DNA of 64,000 bases from an uncultured Phycisphaerae bacterium (GCA_937928595.1 CALGJV010000025.1:62001-126000); one strand, 5' to 3'. Positions 45,127 through 55,159 are shown, counted from the first letter of the stretch. Notes: generated by a model from the sequence alone, not told the origin. A program made the numbers and translations.

Positions 45127-45639
45127 ATGACCCACATGAGAGGGCATCTCGCCGTCGCGACGGCTCTCGCCCTCGCGGGCGCCGCGATGGGGCACATGTT
45201 TCTCGTCGCCCGCATCAACCTCGATTCCCGGTTCGGTGCCGCCGGCAGCGACCCGATCGAGGTCGTTTCCGACGGGACCTACGTCGGCCTCGCCGGCATG
45301 AACAACACCCCCGCCGAGACGCCAAACCCGTACGGCTGGTACGACTCCCATTGCGTGGCCGCGACGAACCGGCTGCGGGTGCTGGAGTTCCTGAATCGCA
45401 AGCTGCCGGTGTTCGGCGCGACGCCGGTCGTGCAGCCGTGTCCCGGCGATCTGGATTGCAGCGGCACGGTGAATTTCGACGACATCGACCGCTTTGTCGA
45501 GGCCCTGAGCGACCCGGGCGGCGCGGGCTGGCCGCACCCCGAGTGCCCGTGGTCCAACGGGGACTGCAACGCGGATGGCAACGTGAACTTTGACGATATC
45601 GACCCGTTTGTGGCCCGGATCGGGGCCACGTGCCCGTAA
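45127..45639 (+). CDS. Dockerin-like secreted protein, internally deleted paralogue
   Basis: A 170-residue secreted protein. Signal peptide ([15 protein letters not shown]), about 45 residues resembling the N-terminus of the propeller gene at 46535 ([21 protein letters not shown] here), then directly the last propeller strand ([20 protein letters not shown]) and a complete dockerin-like tail with two calcium loops ([20 protein letters not shown] and [20 protein letters not shown]). Compared with that paralogue about 285 residues of propeller are missing, so it is an internal deletion or mini-protein. Confidence 0.82.
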   Translation: MTHMRGHLAVATALALAGAAMGHMFLVARINLDSRFGAAGSDPIEVVSDGTYVGLAGMNNTPAETPNPYGWYDSHCVAATNRLRVLEFLNRKLPVFGATPVVQPCPGDLDCSGTVNFDDIDRFVEALSDPGGAGWPHPECPWSNGDCNADGNVNFDDIDPFVARIGATCP

Positions 45640-45677
45640 CGCCCGCGGGCGGGCGCAGCGACCGGAGGAATGATCCG

Positions 45678-46505
45678 ATGCGGTCAGGAAGACGTGGATT
45701 CACACTGATCGAGCTGCTCGTGGTGGTGGCGATCATCGCGCTGCTGATCTCGATCCTGCTGCCCGCCCTGGGCCGGGCCCGCGAGCAGGCCAAGACCACG
45801 ATCTGCATGAGCAATCTCAAGCAGATCGGGATGGGCTTTACGTTCTACGGCCAGGATTTCAAGGAGCAGCCCCCGCCGAACCGGATGCAGGCGGCGCCGG
45901 GGGCGCCCTACGGCGGCACGCCGCCGGAATTCCGCGATTCGGACTGGTGGTACTACGCGCACATGGTGCCGAAGTACATGCCCGGCAACCGGAATTCCGG
46001 CACGAACGCGGCGTTCTCCGGCGTGTTCGGCTGCCCGTCGGACCCCATCGCCGGCCGGGCCTACTCCATGAACGTGTTCGCGGGGAACTACGAGTCGTCG
46101 AAGCAGGGCGCGCAGACGTACACGCGCGGCGTGCCGTTCAACCCGTTCCGCGTCAAGGACGCGCCGGCCCTCCTCCTGGTGGGGGAGGCGAACGCGATCT
46201 ACGCGGATGGGAACAACCCGAACCTGTACGGCACGCGGCACGTCATCGGCATGGACGGCGCGTCGATCTACCGCAAGTGGGCCAAGGTCGAGGAGCTGTA
46301 CAACCGCGGCCCGTTCTACGGCTACGTGGACTTCGAGAAGCACAAGGGCAAGGCCAACTTCCTCTTCAGCGACTTCCACGTGGAGACGTTCACGAAAGGC
46401 GCGATTCTGATCAAGGACTCCCAGGACCCCAGCAAGCTGGTGTCCTCGCTCAAAGTGAAGTGGTCGCCGGAAGACCCGCAGTGGAACACCCCGACCGCAC
46501 CGTAA
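45678..46505 (+). CDS. Prepilin-type N-terminal cleavage/methylation protein (DUF1559-like)
   Basis: A 275-residue planctomycete prepilin-like protein. The type IV prepilin signal [20 protein letters not shown] (residues 5-24) is cleaved after Gly by a prepilin peptidase. The C-terminal part has the [20 protein letters not shown] motif, like the H-X9-DG-type ending (VNFLFCDGSV) of such proteins, and [20 protein letters not shown] after the helix. Role is pseudopilin-like, surface or secretion associated. Ribosome site GGAGG. Confidence 0.91.
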   Translation: MRSGRRGFTLIELLVVVAIIALLISILLPALGRAREQAKTTICMSNLKQIGMGFTFYGQDFKEQPPPNRMQAAPGAPYGGTPPEFRDSDWWYYAHMVPKYMPGNRNSGTNAAFSGVFGCPSDPIAGRAYSMNVFAGNYESSKQGAQTYTRGVPFNPFRVKDAPALLLVGEANAIYADGNNPNLYGTRHVIGMDGASIYRKWAKVEELYNRGPFYGYVDFEKHKGKANFLFSDFHVETFTKGAILIKDSQDPSKLVSSLKVKWSPEDPQWNTPTAP

Positions 46506-46534
46506 CCCAATTCGGACAAGGAAGGAGCACGAGC

Positions 46535-47905
46535 ATGCGCAAGCGCACGGCACTGGTTCTCGCCGGTCTGCTACTGGCCGGCGCCGCGACGGCGGCCGCC
46601 GATTTCTACCTGCACAGCACGCTGGACCTCAGCGCCGACTTCGGCCTGCTGGGGAACAACCCGAACGTCGTCACGTCCGACGGGACGTACGCGTACGTCG
46701 GCGGTTACACCGCGGCCGCCGACCCGACGAACATCGGCATCCTGAAGATCAACCTGACGAACCCGGCGGACAAGCTGGCGCTGCCGGGCGGCACGCAGGA
46801 GGCCTCGCAGTTCCGTTACTACGGCGGCCTGTTCGTCCGCAACGGGATCCTGTACGCCCTGTGCGACCGCCCGATGGACGGCTCGGTGGCCAACACGAAC
46901 GTGCGCGCGATCGACACCGTGACGGGCGAGCTGGTCGCCACGTTCGACGGCGACGCCGGCAACGGCGACGGCATCGTCTTCCAGCCGGCCGGCATGACGT
47001 CGCCCGCCCTGGGCGGGCTGGCGTTCGACCCGGGCTTCGGCGGCAGCGGCGGCGGCGTGTCGATCATGGGCTACGGGGCCGGCCGGCGCGTGCTGCTGGA
47101 CATCAACGACGGCACGACGATTCACGACACGTCGGACGGCATGCCCGTGACCAACCCGAACCCGACCTGCACCGTCGCCGACGCCAGCGCGTACCGCGAT
47201 CACGTGTACGACCCGGCCGGCAACATCTATCTGCGCCGGTCGAACCAGGTGCAGGTCGCGTACCGGAGCGGCCCGAACGCGCTCAGCGGCTACGGTTACC
47301 TGACCGACGAGCTCAACGCCGACGGCACGCCGCGCGTGGGCTGCGGCGACGGCCAGCCGGTCGGCACGCGCGTGGCCCCGTTCGTGATCGACCAGAACAT
47401 CGAGTTCATCCCGGCCAGCTCGGGAGCGACCAACCAGGATCTTCTGGTGTTCAACGATCGCCCGACGACCTCCGGCGGCAAGCCGTTCCTGACGACGGTG
47501 CTGCTGATCACGACGACCGGCGCGCTGCCGAGCCCGGCGGTGCAGTTCCTGAAGGGCGACGGCACGCCGCTGACGGCGGCCGAGGTGCCGGACGGCACGG
47601 GCGCTTACGATTTCTACTACGACGCGTCCGGGGATCGGCTGCTGGTGCTGGACTTCACGGCGCGACGGCTGTACGTGTTCGGCACGAGCCCGATCGTCAC
47701 CGGCTGTGCCGGCGACGTGGACTGCAGCGGCACGGTGGACTTCGACGACATCGACCGGTTCGTCGAAGCGCTGAGCTACCCGGGCGGCGCCGGCTGGCCG
47801 TACCCGGACTGCCCGTGGACCAACGGCGACTGCGACGGCGACGGACAGGTCAACTTCGACGACATCGACCCGTTCGTTGCCCGCATCGGCGCGACGTGCC
47901 CGTAA
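46535..47905 (+). CDS. Secreted propeller protein with dockerin-like C-terminus
   Basis: A 456-residue secreted protein: signal peptide (TALVLAGLLLAGAATAAA), six or so beta-sheet repeats (DGTYAYVGGYTAAADPTNIG; FVRNGILYALCDRPMDGSVA; RLLVLDFTARRLYVFGTSPI) and a dockerin-like pair of calcium loops ([40 protein letters not shown]), ending in CP. Preceded by GGAAGGAG. It is the full-length paralogue of the gene at 45127. Confidence 0.89.
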   Translation: MRKRTALVLAGLLLAGAATAAADFYLHSTLDLSADFGLLGNNPNVVTSDGTYAYVGGYTAAADPTNIGILKINLTNPADKLALPGGTQEASQFRYYGGLFVRNGILYALCDRPMDGSVANTNVRAIDTVTGELVATFDGDAGNGDGIVFQPAGMTSPALGGLAFDPGFGGSGGGVSIMGYGAGRRVLLDINDGTTIHDTSDGMPVTNPNPTCTVADASAYRDHVYDPAGNIYLRRSNQVQVAYRSGPNALSGYGYLTDELNADGTPRVGCGDGQPVGTRVAPFVIDQNIEFIPASSGATNQDLLVFNDRPTTSGGKPFLTTVLLITTTGALPSPAVQFLKGDGTPLTAAEVPDGTGAYDFYYDASGDRLLVLDFTARRLYVFGTSPIVTGCAGDVDCSGTVDFDDIDRFVEALSYPGGAGWPYPDCPWTNGDCDGDGQVNFDDIDPFVARIGATCP

Positions 47906-48026
47906 GGGGCGTCCGGCCCGGGGCCGCTGCTGGGACGAATGACGCGGCGGTTGCCGCGCCGTCGGCTCCACGGCGGAAGCGCGTGGCGGTGCGAGCAAAC
48001 GATCCGTGTTGTACCGGAGCGTGCCG

Positions 48027-49127
48027 ATGAGTCGTGCGATCTCGCTGCCGAAGGTGGACCGGCGGGACCCGACCCCGAAGTACCTGCAGGCCCGCGAAAT
48101 CCTGATTGACGCGATCCGCGCGGGGCGCCTGGCGCCCGGCACGAAGCTGCCGTCGACCAAGGAGATCAGCGCGCTGTTCGACGTCAGTCTCATCACCGCC
48201 CACAAGGCGCTCGAGGGGCTGGTCGAGTCCGGCTGGCTGCGCCGGGAGGTCGGCCGCGGCACCTACGTGCGCGACGACGTCGACCCGGCGCACAGCGCCC
48301 AGCAGCTCCATGTGGCGCTGGTGCTGGAGCAGAACGTCAACCTCGACGATTACTACCACAGCACGATCCTCAACGGCCTGCGGCGCGAGGCCCAGAACGA
48401 CACCCGCCGGGTCGAGTTCTTCTTTCACGACCGTTTCGACCTGCGGGACAAGGGCAATCGCCCCGTCGGCGCGCTCTGCATTCACCCGCCCCTCGAGGAC
48501 CGGGCCGGCGTCGAGCAGCTCGCCGCCCGGCACCCGGTCGTCGTGCTGGGCGGTACGCTGCCCGATTCCGACATCCCGGCCGTCGACTGCGACAACGAGG
48601 GCGGGGCCCGCGCCGCCGTCCGGCACCTGCTCGACCTCGGCCACCGCCGCTTCCTCGTCCTGTCCGGCCCCATGAACCTGACCAACGCCCGCGACCGGGC
48701 TGTCGGCGCGGCCGCCGAACTCGCCGCCCACGGCATTCCGCTGGCCGACCGCGATCGGCCGGTGTCGCGCGACAGCGTCGTTCTTGACGAGGACACGCGG
48801 GCTTTCCTGGAGCGCCGCTTCCGCGAACCGGAGCGTCCCACCGCGATCGTCGCCGGCGGGTTTTACCTCGCGCTGGCCACCATCCAGATCATCCGCCAGG
48901 CCGGCCTGAGCATCCCGCGCGACGTCTCGATCATCGGCTTCGACGATCCCCCGTCGGCCCCGCTGCTCGACCCGCCGCTCACCGCCGTGCGGCAGCCGCT
49001 GACGGCGATGGCCGCCGAGGCTTACCGCCGCATCCGCGATGCCATTCTCGGCCAGACGCCGGCCGAGCCGCCGGTCCGGCTGGGGACGGAGCTGGTGATC
49101 CGCGGCTCGACCGGACGCGCGCCGTAA
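48027..49127 (+). CDS. GntR/LacI-hybrid transcriptional regulator
   Basis: A 366-residue regulator. The N-terminal GntR winged helix-turn-helix (about 10-85; KYLQAREILIDAIRAGRLAP, LPSTKEISALFDVSLITAHK, GWLRREVGRGTYVRDD) is fused to a periplasmic-binding-protein-like effector domain (about 95-365; GARAAVRHLLDLGHRRFLVL, SIPRDVSIIGFDDPPSAP) as in AraR-type proteins. Probably senses a carbohydrate. It terminates the secreted-protein cassette, and such regulators commonly sit beside prepilin-like genes in this phylum. ATG chosen over an upstream TTG. Confidence 0.92.
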   Translation: MSRAISLPKVDRRDPTPKYLQAREILIDAIRAGRLAPGTKLPSTKEISALFDVSLITAHKALEGLVESGWLRREVGRGTYVRDDVDPAHSAQQLHVALVLEQNVNLDDYYHSTILNGLRREAQNDTRRVEFFFHDRFDLRDKGNRPVGALCIHPPLEDRAGVEQLAARHPVVVLGGTLPDSDIPAVDCDNEGGARAAVRHLLDLGHRRFLVLSGPMNLTNARDRAVGAAAELAAHGIPLADRDRPVSRDSVVLDEDTRAFLERRFREPERPTAIVAGGFYLALATIQIIRQAGLSIPRDVSIIGFDDPPSAPLLDPPLTAVRQPLTAMAAEAYRRIRDAILGQTPAEPPVRLGTELVIRGSTGRAP

Positions 49128-49144
49128 CCGCCCGCGAGCGGCAG

Positions 49145-49167
49145 CGCCGGCCGGCGGACGGCCGGCG
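49145..49167 (+). terminator. Terminator hairpin between convergent genes
   Basis: Perfect 9-bp stem CGCCGGCCG / CGGCCGGCG with loop GCGGA, 17 bp after the regulator stop and before the convergent leuD. A TTTTTT run lies further on at about 49279-49285. Confidence 0.6.
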
Positions 49168-49294
49168 ATTTCGGGCGCAGCGTCCACCCCCCGTGTCGGA
49201 CGCGGTGCGGGCGAGCCGCGGCACGCGCGCCGAATGTGCTTCGCATTCGCTCGCGAAAACCCGACGTCCGGCGCTACGCTTTTTTGCCGGGTCG

Positions 49295-49786
49295 TCACCC
49301 GGCGCGCTGCGCCCGCAGCTTCTTCCGCGTGTACTCGAGCAGCCCGCCGGCCTCGCCGATCGCCATGATTTCCGGCGGCAACTTCGGGAACGAATACGCC
49401 CGGCCGTCCACGGTGATCGTGCCGCCGGCCGCGTCGATCGACAGCGTGCTCCCGGCGCGGTACGCGTCCACCGCGGCGGGGCACTCAATCAGCAGCAGCC
49501 CCTGGTTGATCGCTGCCCGGTAGAAGATGCGGGCGAAGCTTTTGGCGACAATCGCCGCGACGCCGACCGCCTTGAGCCCGACGACCGGCTGCTCGCGCGA
49601 GCTGCCGCAGCCGAAGTTGCGGCCGACCACGAGCACATCGCCCGGCTGGACGCCCTGGGCGAACGTGGCGTCGAGGTCCTCGAGCAGGTGCGGCCGGATC
49701 TCGTCCGGCGTCGCGCACGTGTAAGTGTACTTGCCGGGGAACAGCAGGTCGGTGTTGATGTCGTCGCCGTAGTGCCAGACTTTCAT
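49295..49786 (-). CDS. leuD: 3-isopropylmalate dehydratase, small subunit
   Basis: A 163-residue small subunit of the LeuCD/homoaconitase-like swivel domain. Family strings: KVWHYGDDINTDLLFPGKYT, VVVGRNFGCGSSREQPVVGL, AIVAKSFARIFYRAAINQGL. Length matches the archaeal/thermophile HACN-type small subunit rather than the 200-residue E. coli type. It lies 128 bp downstream of leuC with an octamer repeat array between them. Confidence 0.93.
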   Translation of the reverse strand: MKVWHYGDDINTDLLFPGKYTYTCATPDEIRPHLLEDLDATFAQGVQPGDVLVVGRNFGCGSSREQPVVGLKAVGVAAIVAKSFARIFYRAAINQGLLLIECPAAVDAYRAGSTLSIDAAGGTITVDGRAYSFPKLPPEIMAIGEAGGLLEYTRKKLRAQRAG

Positions 49787-49830
49787 CGCAGGTCCTCGCA
49801 GGTCGCCCGGCGGTCGTCCGCGGCCTTGTC

Positions 49831-49878
49831 TTCGTGCCTCCGTGCCTTCGTGGCTTCGTACCTCCGTGCTTATGCCTC
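49831..49878 (-). repeat. Degenerate octamer array, 6 units
   Basis: Units TTCGTGCC, TCCGTGCC, TTCGTGGC, TTCGTACC, TCCGTGCT, TATGCCTC in unbroken 8-bp phase, between leuC and leuD. Translated on the minus strand it gives the HEGTEARR-type string met as an artefact in many predicted proteins. Confidence 0.75.
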
Positions 49879-49914
49879 TGCCCCGCAGGGCCGGCCGGGC
49901 CGCATCGCCGTGTC

Positions 49915-51177
49915 CTACCCCACCGTCCGCGGGTCCGTGATCTCGCCGCGCAGGGCCGACGCCGCGACGGTTGCCGGGCTGGCGAGGTAGATCTCGCCCT
50001 CCTTGCAGCCCATACGGCCCTTGAAGTTCCGATTGCTGGTGGACAGGCACACCTCGCCCGGCGCGAGGATGCCCTGGTGCGCGCCGAGGCACGGCCCGCA
50101 GCCCGGCGGCAGGATCACCGCCCCGGCCTCGGTCAATGCCGCCAGCGTACCGTCCCGGCTGGCGGCCGTGTACACGTCGCGCGACGCCGGGAGCACCAGC
50201 AGCCGGACTTTCGCCGAGACCTTGCGCCCGCGGAGGATGGCCGCGGCCGCATGCAGGTCGCTCAACCGGCCGTTGGTGCAGGTGCCGAGCAACGCCTGGT
50301 GGATGCGTTTCCCTGCGACGCGGCCGACCGGCAGGACGTTGTCGACCGTGTGCGGTGCGGCGACGACCGGCTCGAGCGCGGCCAGGTCGTACGTCAGCTC
50401 GCGGGCGTACGGGGCCTGGGGGTCGGCCCAGACCGCCTCGTAGCGGTCGCGGGGCACGCCGGCCGCGAAAAGGTATTCGGTTGCGACTTCATCCACCGGG
50501 AAGACGGTGATCTTCGCGCCCATCTCCACGCCCATGTTCGCGATCGTGAACCGTTCGGCGATCGTGAGGTGCCGGACGTCGCCATGAAACTCGACCGCGG
50601 CGTAGTCGGCTCCGTCGGCGCCGATGTCGCCGATGATCCGCAGGATGAGGTCCTTGGCGCTGACGGGCGGGCTCAGCCGCCCGCGCAGCGTGATCCGGAT
50701 GGTCGGCGGGACCTTCAGCCAGGTCTCGCCCGTCAACAGCAGCGCCGCCGCCTCCGTCCGGTCGATTCCCGTCGCGAACACGCCGACGGCGCCGTAGGAG
50801 CAGGTGTGCGAGTCGCTGCCGACGATGATCGTTCCCGGCCGGGCGAAGCCCTTCTCGATCACAACCTGGTGGCAGATACCCTCGCCGACATCGAAGAAGT
50901 TCTGCACGCCGTGCTTTTCGACGAACGCCCGGACCTTGGCGTGACCGGTCGCCGTCTTCTCGTCCGACGCGGGGATCACGTGGTCGAGCACGATGATCGG
51001 CAGGTCGCGGCGCACGAGGCCGAACTCGGCGAGGTCCTTGTCAAGCTTGCCGACGATCGCCGCCGTGTTGTCGTGCATCAGCAGGTGGGCCGGTCGGACC
51101 GTGACGATCTGCCCGACGGCGACCTGGGGCTGCCCGGCGGCCCGGGCGAGCACCTTCTGGGCGAAAGTCTGGGACAT
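49915..51177 (-). CDS. leuC: 3-isopropylmalate dehydratase, large subunit
   Basis: A 420-residue aconitase-superfamily enzyme holding a [4Fe-4S] cluster, in leucine synthesis. The cluster cysteines are in LGTCTNGRLSD and PPGCGPCLGAHQG; other marks are SDSHTCSYGAVGVFATGID and STSNRNFKGRMGCKEGEIYL. It belongs to the shorter HACN-like class, matching the small leuD. The ATG before SQTFAQKVLARAAG was chosen. Confidence 0.95.
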   Translation of the reverse strand: MSQTFAQKVLARAAGQPQVAVGQIVTVRPAHLLMHDNTAAIVGKLDKDLAEFGLVRRDLPIIVLDHVIPASDEKTATGHAKVRAFVEKHGVQNFFDVGEGICHQVVIEKGFARPGTIIVGSDSHTCSYGAVGVFATGIDRTEAAALLLTGETWLKVPPTIRITLRGRLSPPVSAKDLILRIIGDIGADGADYAAVEFHGDVRHLTIAERFTIANMGVEMGAKITVFPVDEVATEYLFAAGVPRDRYEAVWADPQAPYARELTYDLAALEPVVAAPHTVDNVLPVGRVAGKRIHQALLGTCTNGRLSDLHAAAAILRGRKVSAKVRLLVLPASRDVYTAASRDGTLAALTEAGAVILPPGCGPCLGAHQGILAPGEVCLSTSNRNFKGRMGCKEGEIYLASPATVAASALRGEITDPRTVG

Positions 51178-51365
51178 GCGCGCTTCTCCGCGAACGCGGG
51201 ACTCGGGGACGCGAACCGGCACCGGGCCGGGCCCGACTCGCGACAAAGACATAGGATAACGCGGAAAGGGGCCCGCGGCACGTCCGCCCGGGCCCGCCCG
51301 CCATCGACGCGACCGACCGACGCAAGTTTTCGGAAATCAACAGGTGGCGCGCGGACGGCCGGTCC

Positions 51366-53918
51366 TCAGCCCCACACGACCAGCCCCTGGTCGTAGCGGT
51401 CGGCCAGGTCCTCGTGCTGCGGTACCACGCGCACGGCGAAGCCGACCCGGCCGCTCGTGCGGCAGGGGACCGCGCCCTCGAACACGTGCGCGCCGTCGGA
51501 GTCCGGCCGCACCGGTGCGAGCCGCACCGCCTGTCCGACGGTGATTTCGCCGGTCGGCGCGACCGGGCCGAAGTAAGCTTCGATCGCGACGTCGTCGGGC
51601 GCGATGCCGCCGAGCTGGACGCGGGCGCGCACCGACAGGGCATCGCCCACTTTCAGCACGTCCGCCCGGTCGGTCTGCACGTCCAGCACCCGCACCTCGC
51701 CCCAGTGCCGCCGCAGTTTCTCCTTCCAGCGCGCCAGCGAATGCGCCAGGGCGTAGTTGTCGGCGGCGACCTTGCGCATCCGCCGCACCGCCGGCAGGTA
51801 CATCTGCTCGGTGTACTCGCGGAGCATGCGGTTCGTGTTGAAGACCGGGCAGATGGTCTTCATGGACTGCTTGACGCGGCGCACCCAGCCGCGCGGCAGG
51901 TCGTCGATCGTGCGCTCGTAGAACAGCGGCACGATCTCGCGCTCGAGCAGGTTGTACAGCGACTCGCTCTCGACGTGGTCCTGGTAGGCGAGGTCGTCGT
52001 ACACGCGGCCGTCGCCGATCGCCCAGCCGTTCTCGCCGTTGTAGGCCTCCGGCCACCAGCCGTCGAGGCACGACAGGTTCAGGCCGCCATTGCAGGGGAT
52101 TTTCATGCCGCTGGTGCCGCTGGCCTCGTGCAGCCGCAGCGGGTTGTTCAGCCACACGTCCACGCCCTGCACCAGCACCCGCGCCAGGCCGATGTCGTAG
52201 TTCTCCAGGAACACCAGCTTGCGGCGCAGCTCCGGCCGGTTGCAGACGGCCGCCACCTGCTTGATCAGCTCCTTGCCCGCCCCGTCGTTCGGGTGGGCCT
52301 TGCCGGCGAAGATGAACTGCACCGGCCGGTCTTTCTGGTTGACGAGCCGGATCAGGCGGTCGAGGTTGCGGAACAGCAACGTGGCACGCTTGTAGGGCGC
52401 GAAGCGGCGCGCGAAGCCGATCGTCAGGGCCTCCGGGTCCAGGACCTCATCGGCGGCGGTGATCTCCGCCGGGGGGGCGCCCCGCCCCCGGAGTTGCTCC
52501 TTCAGCCGGCGGCGGACGGCCGCGATCATCCACTCCCGGCGGCGCACGTGCACGCGCCACAGCTCTGCGTCCGGGATCTCGTCGATGCGCTTCCAGATCT
52601 CGTCGTCGGCCGGCGCTTCCGCCCAGCCCGGCGCGAGGTACTGCTCGAACAGGTCGGACATCGTCGGACTCATCCAGGTGCGCACGTGCACGCCGTTGGT
52701 GATGTGTCCGATCGGCACCTCCTCGCGCGGAATCCCCGGCCAGTAGCCCTGCCACATGCTGCGGGCCACCTCGCCGTGCAGCTTGCTGACGCCGTTGCTG
52801 CGGTACGCCATGCGCAGCGCCAGCAGCGGCATGCAGAACTCCTCGTCGCGGTCGGCCACCTCGCGCCCCAGCGCGAGCAGGTCGCGCACGCTGATGCCGA
52901 GCTCTCCGGCCATCCAGCCCAGGTGTTCCTCGACCAGCGGACCGTCGAACCGGTCGATCCCCGCCGGCACCGGCGTGTGCGTGGTGAAGATGTGCCCGCC
53001 GAAGACCGCTTCCCGGGCCTCGCGGTAGTTGAGCTGGCAGTCCCGCATCGCCTGCCGGATCCGCTCCAGCGCCAGAAACGCGGCGTGCCCCTCGTTCATG
53101 TGGCAGACGTCCGGCCGCAGCCCCAGCGCCCGCAGCGCCCGCAGTCCGCCGATGCCCAGCAGGATCTCCTGCCGAATCCGCATGCGCCGGTCGCCGCCGT
53201 AAAGCTGCGCCGTGACCGCCCGCAGCTCGGGCGGGTTCTCCGGCAAGTCCGCGTCCAGCAGGTACAGCTTCACCCGGCCCACGTTCACGAGCCAGACGGC
53301 CGCGACGAGCGTTTGCCGACCGAGGCTGACGCTGATTTTCAGCGGCTGACCGTCGGCACCCGACACGGGCGTGGCCGGCCACTGGTGCATGTCGTAGACG
53401 GGGAAGCTCTCGAGCTGCCAACCGTCCTCGGTCAGTTGCTGGCGGAAGTAGCCCTGGCGGTAGGCCAGGCCGACGCCGACCAGCGGGATGCCCAGATCCG
53501 AAGCGGATTTCAGGTGGTCGCCGGCCAGCACGCCGAGCCCACCCGAGTAGATCGGCAGGCACTCATGCAGCCCGAACTCGGCCGAGAAGTACGCAATCAG
53601 CGGCGGGGGGCCCTCGGTAAACGTGTCCTGGAACCACGTGCGGCTGTTGGAGTAGACGTAAAACGCGTCCATGACGCGGCAGAGCTGCGCGATGTAGGCG
53701 TCGTCGCGCGCGACCTGGACCAGCCGCTCCTGGTCGATCTGCCAAAGCAACGCCACCGGGTTGTGTCCGACCTTGCGCCACAGGTCGATGTCCAGCCGGC
53801 GGAACAGGTCGGTGGCCGGAGGGTACCAGGTCCACCACAGGTTGTAGGCGAGCTGCCGCAGGGGCTCCAGCAGTTCGGGCAGTGCCGGGATGACGGTAAA
53901 CGTGCGAACCTGCCTCAT
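51366..53918 (-). CDS. glgP: Alpha-glucan (glycogen) phosphorylase, DUF3417 type
   Basis: An 850-residue GT35 phosphorylase that releases glucose-1-phosphate from glycogen. The N-terminal DUF3417 extension (QLAYNLWWTWYPPATDLFRR) marks the bacterial/archaeal subclass. Substrate and PLP sites: YSGGLGVLAGDHLKSASDLG, HMNEGHAAFLALERI, ARRFAPYKRATLL, and the PLP lysine region EASGTSGMKIPCNGGLNLSC. It is divergent from the polyphosphate cassette, so carbon and phosphate reserves may share regulation. Confidence 0.96.
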   Translation of the reverse strand: MRQVRTFTVIPALPELLEPLRQLAYNLWWTWYPPATDLFRRLDIDLWRKVGHNPVALLWQIDQERLVQVARDDAYIAQLCRVMDAFYVYSNSRTWFQDTFTEGPPPLIAYFSAEFGLHECLPIYSGGLGVLAGDHLKSASDLGIPLVGVGLAYRQGYFRQQLTEDGWQLESFPVYDMHQWPATPVSGADGQPLKISVSLGRQTLVAAVWLVNVGRVKLYLLDADLPENPPELRAVTAQLYGGDRRMRIRQEILLGIGGLRALRALGLRPDVCHMNEGHAAFLALERIRQAMRDCQLNYREAREAVFGGHIFTTHTPVPAGIDRFDGPLVEEHLGWMAGELGISVRDLLALGREVADRDEEFCMPLLALRMAYRSNGVSKLHGEVARSMWQGYWPGIPREEVPIGHITNGVHVRTWMSPTMSDLFEQYLAPGWAEAPADDEIWKRIDEIPDAELWRVHVRRREWMIAAVRRRLKEQLRGRGAPPAEITAADEVLDPEALTIGFARRFAPYKRATLLFRNLDRLIRLVNQKDRPVQFIFAGKAHPNDGAGKELIKQVAAVCNRPELRRKLVFLENYDIGLARVLVQGVDVWLNNPLRLHEASGTSGMKIPCNGGLNLSCLDGWWPEAYNGENGWAIGDGRVYDDLAYQDHVESESLYNLLEREIVPLFYERTIDDLPRGWVRRVKQSMKTICPVFNTNRMLREYTEQMYLPAVRRMRKVAADNYALAHSLARWKEKLRRHWGEVRVLDVQTDRADVLKVGDALSVRARVQLGGIAPDDVAIEAYFGPVAPTGEITVGQAVRLAPVRPDSDGAHVFEGAVPCRTSGRVGFAVRVVPQHEDLADRYDQGLVVWG

Positions 53919-54206
53919 GCCAACTCCAGATCACGCGCCGCGGGGACGGCGGAGGGTTCCTCAGGAGCGCAGCGTAACCACGCGAGCGCGCGGCCGCGTC
54001 ACGCACAATTATCGGCTCGCCGGGGCTTTTCGACCAGCCGGGGTCGCCGCCGGGCCCAGGCCCGTGGACCTGCGGACGGAGAGTCGATTGTTTTTGAACG
54101 CGACAAGTAGGCGGCGATGCCACGATCGTTCATACTATCCGTTCACCCGGGCGGTTTCCCGGACGGGGCTTGGTCCCCTGTTCGGAGCCGGTCCCGAGGC
54201 CCACCG

Positions 54207-55109
54207 ATGAACCTCGAACGTGTCCAGCGCCGAGCCCGGGAGTTCTCGCGCCCCTATCGCGTTGCCTGCGGCGCCGCCTTCCGGCTGAAGCAGATCGACC
54301 CGGCCGACACCGCCGGTCTCAAGTCCGAAGACAAACCCCGCGCGAAGGACGCGCTGGCCACGGGGGTCGAGGCGCTCGCGGCGCTCCAGGAGCGCCTGTA
54401 TGCCCAGAACCAGTGGGCGGTGCTCCTGACCTTCCAGGCGCTGGACGCGGCCGGGAAGGACGGGGCGATCAAGCACGTCATGTCGGGCGTGAACCCGCAG
54501 GGCTGCCAGGTGTACTCGTTCAAGGCGCCCTCGCCGGAGGAGCTCGAGCACGACTACCTGTGGCGCTGCCTGTGCCGCCTGCCGGAGCGCGGCCGGATCG
54601 GCATCTTCAACCGGTCGTACTACGAGGAGACGCTGGTGGTGCGCGTGCATCCCGAGCTGCTCCAGCGCCAGCGCCTGCCGGAGCCGCTGGTGCACAAGGG
54701 GATCTGGCGCGAGCGCTTCGAGGACATCCGCAACGTCGAGCGCTACCTGACGCACAACGGCGTCGTAATCCGCAAGTTCTTTCTGCACGTCTCGAAAGGC
54801 GAGCAGAAGCGGCGGTTCCTGGCGCGGCTCGAGGACCCCGACCGGCACTGGAAGTTCTCCGGCGCCGACCTGCGGGAGCGCGGCTGCTGGAAGGAGTACA
54901 TGGCCGCGTACGAGGACATGATCCGCCACACGGCGACGCCCGAAGCCCCCTGGTACGTCGTGCCGGCCGATAACAAGTGGTTCACGCGGCTGGTCGTGGC
55001 GGCGGCTATCATCGACGCGCTGACGGAGCTGGACCTGCGGTTTCCGGAGGTGACGGCGGCGCAGCGGAAGGACCTGGCGGCCGCGCGGGCCGCGCTGCGG
55101 AAGGAATGA
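54207..55109 (+). CDS. ppk2: Polyphosphate kinase 2 (PPK2)
   Basis: A 300-residue P-loop kinase using polyphosphate to phosphorylate nucleotides. Walker A is DAAGKDGAIKHV, Walker B-like and lid residues are in GRIGIFNRSYYEETLVVRVH, and FFLHVSKGEQKRRFLARLED is typical of the single-domain family. It is the first gene of the cassette ppk2-ppk1-CHAD/HD-ppx. An upstream in-frame ATG at 54117 is less likely, since the family normally starts near the chosen methionine. Confidence 0.94.
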   Translation: MNLERVQRRAREFSRPYRVACGAAFRLKQIDPADTAGLKSEDKPRAKDALATGVEALAALQERLYAQNQWAVLLTFQALDAAGKDGAIKHVMSGVNPQGCQVYSFKAPSPEELEHDYLWRCLCRLPERGRIGIFNRSYYEETLVVRVHPELLQRQRLPEPLVHKGIWRERFEDIRNVERYLTHNGVVIRKFFLHVSKGEQKRRFLARLEDPDRHWKFSGADLRERGCWKEYMAAYEDMIRHTATPEAPWYVVPADNKWFTRLVVAAAIIDALTELDLRFPEVTAAQRKDLAAARAALRKE

Positions 55110-55159
55110 GACGGCGTCCAGACCGGCGGAGCCGGCCGGGCCGCCGAAGGTGAAGACGG

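Noticed and set aside
51414-54110. Plus-strand frame of about 900 codons opposite glgP
   Set aside because: Pure shadow of the phosphorylase gene; no protein family features.
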